Assembly (NCBI RefSeq): GCF_010500865.1
Contig: NZ_JAAAWN010000011.1
Span: 62,001 to 126,000 of the forward strand
Length of the DNA stretch: 64,000 nucleotides
Direction: 5' to 3'
DNA from: Alteromonas profundi
GTDB lineage: Bacteria > Pseudomonadota > Gammaproteobacteria > Enterobacterales > Alteromonadaceae
In this document: piece after piece, positions 59,242-64,000 of the stretch
Numbering within the stretch: position 1 is the stretch's first letter
Layout: each line of letters begins with the position of its first letter
Notes under the pieces: generated by a model
The model's input: the letters and a program-made list of their open reading frames with translations, nothing else
The model's database searches: none
Told to the model about the DNA's origin: nothing
Translations under genes and position numbers: made by a program

Positions 59242-59469
59242 TGATACCAGCTATGATCGCTCTTTATTTTGTTTCAGTCAATACTGAAAGTTCAGAAAAC
59301 TAAGTGCATAGTTAAATTTTGGGGTATAGCTGACACAGGAAATGACGCTAAAGGTGTTATATATGGCGAGATTTTATACATTGCTTATACATGGGTATCG
59401 TTAATGGATCGTTACTTCGGTTAAATCTTGGCTAAAATAGCAGTTTTCAAGGCTAATTGAGGGGACCGA

Positions 59470-59832
59470 GTGCGACGTTTATTTGTTGTTTTTATTGAAA
59501 TAGCATTACTTGTTTTGGTATTGCGCTCACCGTTTGCCCAATACCTATTAGCAGACATCCAAGGCCAGCTGTCCGACTGGATGCTTAAAATAGAGACGTT
59601 GCCGCATCAGCAAAAGTTAGCAAAGGTACGTGAAAACGTGCTGCATGATATACCCACGCTTAAGCCTTACCAGAGACATTATTTGAGACAAGTGACGGCC
59701 AATAAACAAAGTTTCGAACACTTTTATCGTACTTACTGTATGAAAAATGAGATAAATCCGAACTTTGTCGGCAGTGATAGGGTCATAATTTGTACAAACG
59801 CGAAGCAAAGCGAGCTGTTAACGCAAAGGTAA
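59470..59832 (+). CDS. Hypothetical protein with N-terminal membrane anchor
   Basis: 120 residues from a GTG with a GAGGGG ribosome site. One hydrophobic helix (about 4-20, LFVVFIEIALLVLVL), then a charged region with CysMet spacing (YRTYCMKNEINPNFVGSDRVIICTN) that could form a disulfide between its two cysteines. No family recognised. It may be exported or anchored. Confidence 0.6.
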   Translation: MRRLFVVFIEIALLVLVLRSPFAQYLLADIQGQLSDWMLKIETLPHQQKLAKVRENVLHDIPTLKPYQRHYLRQVTANKQSFEHFYRTYCMKNEINPNFVGSDRVIICTNAKQSELLTQR

Positions 59833-59903
59833 TTATTGTTCATCCGTTATTCAGCTTACTGTGCTAAATTAACAGAGTGTTCATCGTTTTGTGGGGCAAG
59901 ATT

Positions 59904-60449
59904 ATGTCAGTGGTTAAACGAAACAGATCTAAAAGTATGGGTGTACTCAGCGTTTTAGCGACGTTGCCGCTTGTACCCGCTGCCCAAGCGGCAAAGGTAG
60001 AAGTAGAGTGGGTAGAGCCTACTAAGTTCACCGATGTTATGCCAAGTAACGATTCACGAAAGCGCTTTCGTGAACAAACTCTCGAGCAGCTAACCAGGTT
60101 TTTAGTAGAGCTTGGAGAGCAACTTCCCGAAACCCAAACCTTATCATTTAAAGTAACAAACCTAGATTTAGCAGGCCAGGTATGGCCAAGAAGCTTTGTG
60201 GGTTTTGGAAATAGTGGGGGAGATATTAGGGTTATACGCCAGATTGATATTCCCCGGATGACATTTAGCTATACATTAACCGAGCAAGGTAGGGTTATTT
60301 CTGAGCAAAAAGAAGTGAAGCTAAAAGACATGGCGTTTATGCAGTCGGCACCAAGAAGAGCGCTTCGGGAGCCGCTGGTGTATGAGAAAGCTATGCTTGA
60401 AGAATGGTTTGATGAAACATTTGCCAACGCATACGCGAAGCACCCGTAG
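59904..60449 (+). CDS. DUF3016 family secreted protein
   Basis: 181 residues from ATG 59904; an in-frame ATG at 59877 would put extra residues before the signal peptide. Signal peptide with cleavage after AQA near 27. The DUF3016 features are visible: VEWVEPTKFTDVMPSND, LSFKVTNLDLAGQVWP, DIPRMTFSYTL, VKLKDMAFM and YEKAMLEEWFDETF. Function unknown; periplasmic. Confidence 0.8.
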   Translation: MSVVKRNRSKSMGVLSVLATLPLVPAAQAAKVEVEWVEPTKFTDVMPSNDSRKRFREQTLEQLTRFLVELGEQLPETQTLSFKVTNLDLAGQVWPRSFVGFGNSGGDIRVIRQIDIPRMTFSYTLTEQGRVISEQKEVKLKDMAFMQSAPRRALREPLVYEKAMLEEWFDETFANAYAKHP

Positions 60450-60465
60450 TTTCAACTTTTGTTAA

Positions 60466-60495
60466 AATAATGCCGCTTGAATAAGCGGCATTATT
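60466..60495. terminator. Bidirectional terminator between DUF3016 and acyl-CoA dehydrogenase genes
   Basis: A perfect 13-bp stem, AATAATGCCGCTT (60466-60478) with its complement (60483-60495), loop GAAT, with A/T-rich flanks on both sides. Convergent context. Confidence 0.85.
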
Positions 60496-60510
60496 GTTTC
60501 TAGCGGTTAA

Positions 60511-62271
60511 TTATAAATAATCGAATTCGCTACCGGCCACCGCAAGAGTACTGTCTGGGCCTGCACAATAGGCTGCCTTGTGTGCATCACGGCGGGGTAA
60601 AATACGGGCAATATAAAAGTCTCTGGTTTTTTGCTTAGACGAGGCAAGTACTGCATTATCGCTGTTTGCTGCAGTATCGGCCATGCTGTACCACAGCACC
60701 CCTAACAATGAGTAGGCGGTATAGGCAAGGTAATCACAGGCTGCGGCCGCAGCGGTGGTCGCGTCCATGCCTAGGCAGTCCGCCGATGAAGCACGCCAGT
60801 CATCAAGTAACCCTTGCGCAAGGGCTTTATTTTCAGCATCTGACATATCTGTCACTAAAGCATTGAAAGCGTCGTAGGTGGCGGCCAGCATATCGCCGCC
60901 GTCGCGGGTTAGCTTACGTCCGATAAGATCAAGTGCCTGTATGCCATTTGTTCCTTCATACAGCATAGCAATACGCACATCGCGCATTAGTTGCTCCATT
61001 CCCCATTCGCGGATAAATCCATGGCCACCAAAAACTTGAACGCCGATGCTGGTAGTTTCAAGTCCCATATCGGTCATATAGGCTTTGCAAATAGGCGTAA
61101 GGAATTGCAGGACCTTTTCCGCTTGCACCTTTTCGTCTTCGCTACCTAACTTTTCGATATCCATGTGCTTAGCGTAGAAAAGCGAAAGGGCTCGCGCGCC
61201 TTCAATTTGTGCTTTCTGGGTAAGTAGCATGCGCGCAACATCAGGCTGAAAAACAATAGGATCTGCTTTTCCTTCTGGGTTTTGAACGCCTTGTGGAGCC
61301 CGTGACTGAACGCGTTCTCGCGCGTAGGCAAGGGCACCTTGGTATGATGCCTCTGCAGCCCCTAACCCTTGTAAACCTACTTGGAAGCGAGCATCATTCA
61401 TCATGGTAAACATACACGCAAGACCTTGGTGCTCTTCGCCTACTAGCCAACCCGTTGCATCGTCATAGTTCATAACGCAGGTAGGGCTGGCTTTAATTCC
61501 CATTTTGTGTTCAATGCTTCCTACTGAAACATTATTAGCTTTAGCAGGCTCGTTATTTTCATCAAGCAGTAGTTTAGGCACCAAAAACAAGCTAATGCCC
61601 TTTACACCTTTAGGGGCATCGGGTAGCCGGGCTAATACAAGATGAATCACATTGCTGCTCCAATCTTGATCGCCCGCAGTGATAAAAATTTTATTGCCGG
61701 TGATTTTATAACTTCCGTCATCTTGCGGTTCGGCTTTGGTATTTAATAAGCTTAAATCGGTACCCGCGTGAGGCTCAGTGAGGTTCATGGTGCCAGTCCA
61801 CTCACCACTTATTAGTTTGGCAAGGTATTTGTTTTTTAGGTCATCACTTGCGTGTTTCGTCACTGCCAATACTGCACTTTCTGTAAGCATAGTAGTTAAA
61901 CGCCAACTTAAGTTCGCAGTATTAAGCATTTCGTGAACAGGTACCGCCATGGTATAGGGGAGTTCTTGGCCATCATATTCAGCGCTTCCTAGCATCGCAT
62001 TCCAACCGTTAGCAACGTACTCTTGATAGGCGTCAGCAAAGCCTTTAGGGGTAGAAACCTTGCCATTTTCAAGCTTGCAGCCTTCTTCGTCGCCATCTCT
62101 ATTGAGTGGCGCTACTACATCTACGGCAAACTTCGCCCCTTGAGAAATAATCTCAGCAGCTAATTCACTATCGAAGTCGCCAATACCGAGTTTTTCATAA
62201 TGGGCATCAAGCGCCAGCCAATCTCTTAATAAGAACTGAAAATCGGTAGTAGGTGGGGTGTACAAAGGCAT
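60511..62271 (-). CDS. Acyl-CoA dehydrogenase with C-terminal extension
   Basis: 586 residues from ATG 62271 with AGGAG before it. N-terminal, middle (MNLTEPHAGTDLSLL, ITGNKIFITAGDQDW) and C-terminal flavin domains; the QVFGGHGFIREWGMEQLMRD stretch holds the FAD-contact residues and the YEGTNGIQALDLIGR loop. The size near 590 with an extra C-terminal domain matches the long ACAD group that includes DmdC (methylmercaptopropionyl-CoA dehydrogenase) and fatty-acid enzymes. Substrate not assignable. A TetR-type palindrome overlaps its start region. Confidence 0.9.
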   Translation of the reverse strand: MPLYTPPTTDFQFLLRDWLALDAHYEKLGIGDFDSELAAEIISQGAKFAVDVVAPLNRDGDEEGCKLENGKVSTPKGFADAYQEYVANGWNAMLGSAEYDGQELPYTMAVPVHEMLNTANLSWRLTTMLTESAVLAVTKHASDDLKNKYLAKLISGEWTGTMNLTEPHAGTDLSLLNTKAEPQDDGSYKITGNKIFITAGDQDWSSNVIHLVLARLPDAPKGVKGISLFLVPKLLLDENNEPAKANNVSVGSIEHKMGIKASPTCVMNYDDATGWLVGEEHQGLACMFTMMNDARFQVGLQGLGAAEASYQGALAYARERVQSRAPQGVQNPEGKADPIVFQPDVARMLLTQKAQIEGARALSLFYAKHMDIEKLGSEDEKVQAEKVLQFLTPICKAYMTDMGLETTSIGVQVFGGHGFIREWGMEQLMRDVRIAMLYEGTNGIQALDLIGRKLTRDGGDMLAATYDAFNALVTDMSDAENKALAQGLLDDWRASSADCLGMDATTAAAAACDYLAYTAYSLLGVLWYSMADTAANSDNAVLASSKQKTRDFYIARILPRRDAHKAAYCAGPDSTLAVAGSEFDYL

Positions 62272-62284
62272 AAAGCGCTCCTAT

Positions 62285-62300
62285 TTAAACGGTCGTTTAA
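62285..62300. promoter_or_regulatory. Palindromic operator before the acyl-CoA dehydrogenase
   Basis: TTAAACG-GT-CGTTTAA is a perfect 7-2-7 dyad starting 14 bases before the start codon. Such AAAC-N4-GTTT sites are bound by TetR-type regulators of fatty-acid and branched-chain catabolism (PsrA, LiuR). No regulator gene is adjacent. Confidence 0.55.
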
Positions 62301-62483
62301 TTTTTTACTTATTATAGACACAAAAAGCATAGACAAAGTAGTCCGTTAAGAGAAAGTTAATGAAAAATTTACATCTAATTTTGTTTTATAGCGAAAACAG
62401 ACAATCTTGGATTGTGGGTTTGCAATTTAGCGCGCCGCTGGCATGCTATGCCCCGGTGGCGGAGAAAATACGTAGAAGGCGCA

Positions 62484-63236
62484 ATGAAAAAACAAAATAG
62501 ACCTGTTTGTATAGTAACTGGCGGTAGCCTAGGCATCGGATTTGCTGTGTGTAAACAATTCGCAGAAGAAGGTTATCAGGTGATAAATTTAGACATTCAA
62601 AATTTTGCTGAAGACATCGCCGACAGCGAATGGGTGCACTGCGACGTAAGCCAAGTGAATGAGGTGAAACACGCAGTAGATGGCATTGTTAATCGCTATG
62701 GCAAGGTTGATGCGTTGGTGTGTAACGCTGGAAGGCATATTTCAGCAACGATAGAGGACACAGACGAAACCACGTTAGATAGTATTATTAGCTTAAATAT
62801 CAAAGGTGCCTATGCAGCGATAAAAGCCTGCCTCCCCTCCATGAAAGCAAATAATTCTGGCGCCATTGTAGTGATGGGATCAGATCAGTGCTTTGTTGGT
62901 AAACGAAACTCGTTCGCGTATGGATTAACAAAGTCAGCCCTTGCCTCTATCGCGAAAACCACCGCCCTGGATTATGCTTCATTTCAAATTAGAGCCAATG
63001 CTGTTTGCCCGGGCACTGTAGAAACGCCTTTGTTCCACAACGCGATAGACAACTATGTGGCACGTAGCGGCGCAAGTAAAGATGAGGTGGTGGCTGAAGA
63101 AGCGGCAGCCCAACCCTTAGGTCGCCTTGGCCAACCAGAAGATGTAGCTGAGCTCGTGTGTTTTTTATGTAGCGATAAAGCAAAGTTCATCACCGGCAGC
63201 CTCTACGCGGTAGACGGCGGCTACACAGCACAATAA
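62484..63236 (+). CDS. Short-chain dehydrogenase/reductase
   Basis: 250 residues from ATG 62484 with an AGAAGG ribosome site; an upstream in-frame start at 62412 gives an implausible basic tail. Cofactor loop TGGSLGIGFAV, CNAG, catalytic serine in VVMGSDQCF and YGLTKSA (YxxxK) are all present. Asp44-type acidic residue after the second strand (NLDIQNF) suggests NAD. Substrate unknown; the amidohydrolase following in the same direction suggests a lactone or sugar-acid pathway. Confidence 0.85.
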   Translation: MKKQNRPVCIVTGGSLGIGFAVCKQFAEEGYQVINLDIQNFAEDIADSEWVHCDVSQVNEVKHAVDGIVNRYGKVDALVCNAGRHISATIEDTDETTLDSIISLNIKGAYAAIKACLPSMKANNSGAIVVMGSDQCFVGKRNSFAYGLTKSALASIAKTTALDYASFQIRANAVCPGTVETPLFHNAIDNYVARSGASKDEVVAEEAAAQPLGRLGQPEDVAELVCFLCSDKAKFITGSLYAVDGGYTAQ

Positions 63237-63255
63237 CAAACGCTAACCACATATT

Positions 63256-63318
63256 GGACACCCACAGTCTCAGAGCGAGAAAGGTGGGTGTCCACAGTCC
63301 AAGAGAGGTGGGTGCCCT
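63256..63318. repeat. GGTGGGTG repeat cluster with hairpin
   Basis: GGACACCCAC (63256-63265) and GTGGGTGTCC (63284-63293) are exact complements over an 18-base loop. CCACAGTC occurs twice and AGGTGGGTG occurs twice (near 63282 and 63306), the second followed by CC then a T-rich stretch. It looks like a small REP-like or degenerate repeat; a terminator after the SDR gene is a simple alternative. Confidence 0.55.
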
Positions 63319-63431
63319 GTTTTTCTTTTGTGGTTTTCTTCTTACGTTTTATGTATTTAATGCTTAGATGTCGCTTGTGCGATAAAGTTGAAAGTCTAGG
63401 TTTTTAATCAATCACAAAGGTAACTGGCGTA

Positions 63432-64000
63432 ATGACCTTTATCGATCCCCATGTACATTTTTTCGCTTTGTCAAAGGGGAACTATGGATGGTTGAAATCC
63501 CATAACCCCCCTTATTGGCCAGACAAAGCAGCGATTGCCCGTTGTACGAGCGAACAAAGCCTAATAGTTGCTAGTAACAGGGAAATTGCTGGGTTCGTAC
63601 ATATTGAGGCCGGTTTTGATAATGCTAGGCCGTGGCGAGAAATTCACTACCTCAACGCGCACTGCCATTTACCTTTTAAATCGATAGCCTGTATAGACTT
63701 AACTTCGCCTGGGGTATACGGCCATATTGACTACCTTGCTCGTTTGCCTTCAGTCATTGGCTTGCGTCACATTCTTGATGGCGAAGCCACAGACTTACTT
63801 TCTCATCCTAAAGTTAAACATGTGGTTAGATACATGAGTGAACGTGGGCTATTGTTTGAGGCGCAATTTGATATTAACAGTAATAGTGCTACCGCAGCCC
63901 TGTTAAACTGCATTGATTGCATCCCTTCTTTAACGGTTATCATTAATCATGCCGCAAGCGGAGGATTGAATTTAGTAAACAGCAATACGTTAAAAGGTTG
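63432..64000 (+). CDS. Amidohydrolase-2 (TIM-barrel, COG3618-like) family protein, 3' end outside window
   Basis: 189 codons to the window edge. It opens IDPHVHFFALSKGNYGWL, matching the family start of lactonase-type amidohydrolases (D-x-H-x-HF), and later has a VIGLRHIL strand and the INHAASGG region. The C-terminal half is missing. Members include L-fuconolactone and 2-pyrone-4,6-dicarboxylate hydrolases. Paired with the preceding SDR dehydrogenase it would fit oxidation of a sugar to a lactone then hydrolysis, but substrate is unknown. Confidence 0.78.
   Translation, partial: MTFIDPHVHFFALSKGNYGWLKSHNPPYWPDKAAIARCTSEQSLIVASNREIAGFVHIEAGFDNARPWREIHYLNAHCHLPFKSIACIDLTSPGVYGHIDYLARLPSVIGLRHILDGEATDLLSHPKVKHVVRYMSERGLLFEAQFDINSNSATAALLNCIDCIPSLTVIINHAASGGLNLVNSNTLKG

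Overview
The window looks like chromosomal DNA of a marine gammaproteobacterium of the Alteromonadales, most likely the Alteromonadaceae. I infer this from moderate GC, the gene order nudF-yqiB-cpdA-yqiA-parE next to a divergent tolC, the epmB/efp/epmA set, several TonB-dependent receptors, a PrsT-like TPR lipoprotein and a nitrate-assimilation block with an ANTAR regulator. No tRNA, rRNA, CRISPR array, insertion sequence or prophage was seen. Two genes run off the ends: deaD on the left and an amidohydrolase on the right.

Region by region. 1-9400: DEAD-box helicase, TPR lipoprotein, voltage-gated-type cation channel, tolC, then the nudF-yqiB-cpdA-yqiA operon leading to parE (to 11.4 kb). 11.5-17.6 kb: a 1499-residue CheB-CheR-PAS-GGDEF-EAL protein followed 5 bp later by a bacteriophytochrome photosensory module (PAS-GAF-PHY) with no output domain of its own; this pair is the most unusual system here. 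17.6-21.4 kb: HAD phosphatase, an uncharacterised membrane-anchored protein, a decayed esterase gene with an in-frame stop, a PriC-like ORF and a YjfB-like ORF. 21.4-24.0 kb: EF-P and two of its modification enzymes. 24.1-32.3 kb: a ZnuD-like receptor with His/Asp/Glu-rich loops, small enzymes, and a second receptor with an EF-hand-like loop directly abutting a dipeptidase gene. 32.4-35.9 kb: cyclophilin, rlmG, alkB-like, bolA, PAP2 phosphatase.

35.9-53.5 kb is a nitrate-assimilation island: nasR (NIT + ANTAR antiterminator), a SulP transporter, nirB-nirD-nasA-cobA-trpD2, and nrtA-nrtB-nrtC followed by an outer-membrane porin and mobA. Both nirB and nrtA are preceded by a sigma-54-type promoter, NtrC-like sequences and a leader ending in a strong intrinsic terminator. 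In each leader a small GGC-hexaloop-GCC hairpin with the ANTAR-type loop (A at position 1, G at position 4: AAAGAA and AACGAA) overlaps the 5' arm of the terminator. This implies dual control by nitrogen limitation (NtrC/sigma-54) and by nitrate or nitrite (NasR antitermination), as known for Klebsiella nas. Together the genes cover outer-membrane entry, inner-membrane uptake, reduction of nitrate to nitrite to ammonium, siroheme precursor methylation and Mo-cofactor maturation.

53.5-64 kb: dsbA-like gene, btuB behind a cobalamin riboswitch, srkA-ccoG with an upstream FNR-like box, two small proteins, an acyl-CoA dehydrogenase with a TetR-type palindrome at its start, an SDR dehydrogenase, a GGTGGGTG repeat cluster and an amidohydrolase cut by the window edge. 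Functions are read from motifs and remembered family features; no database search was run.
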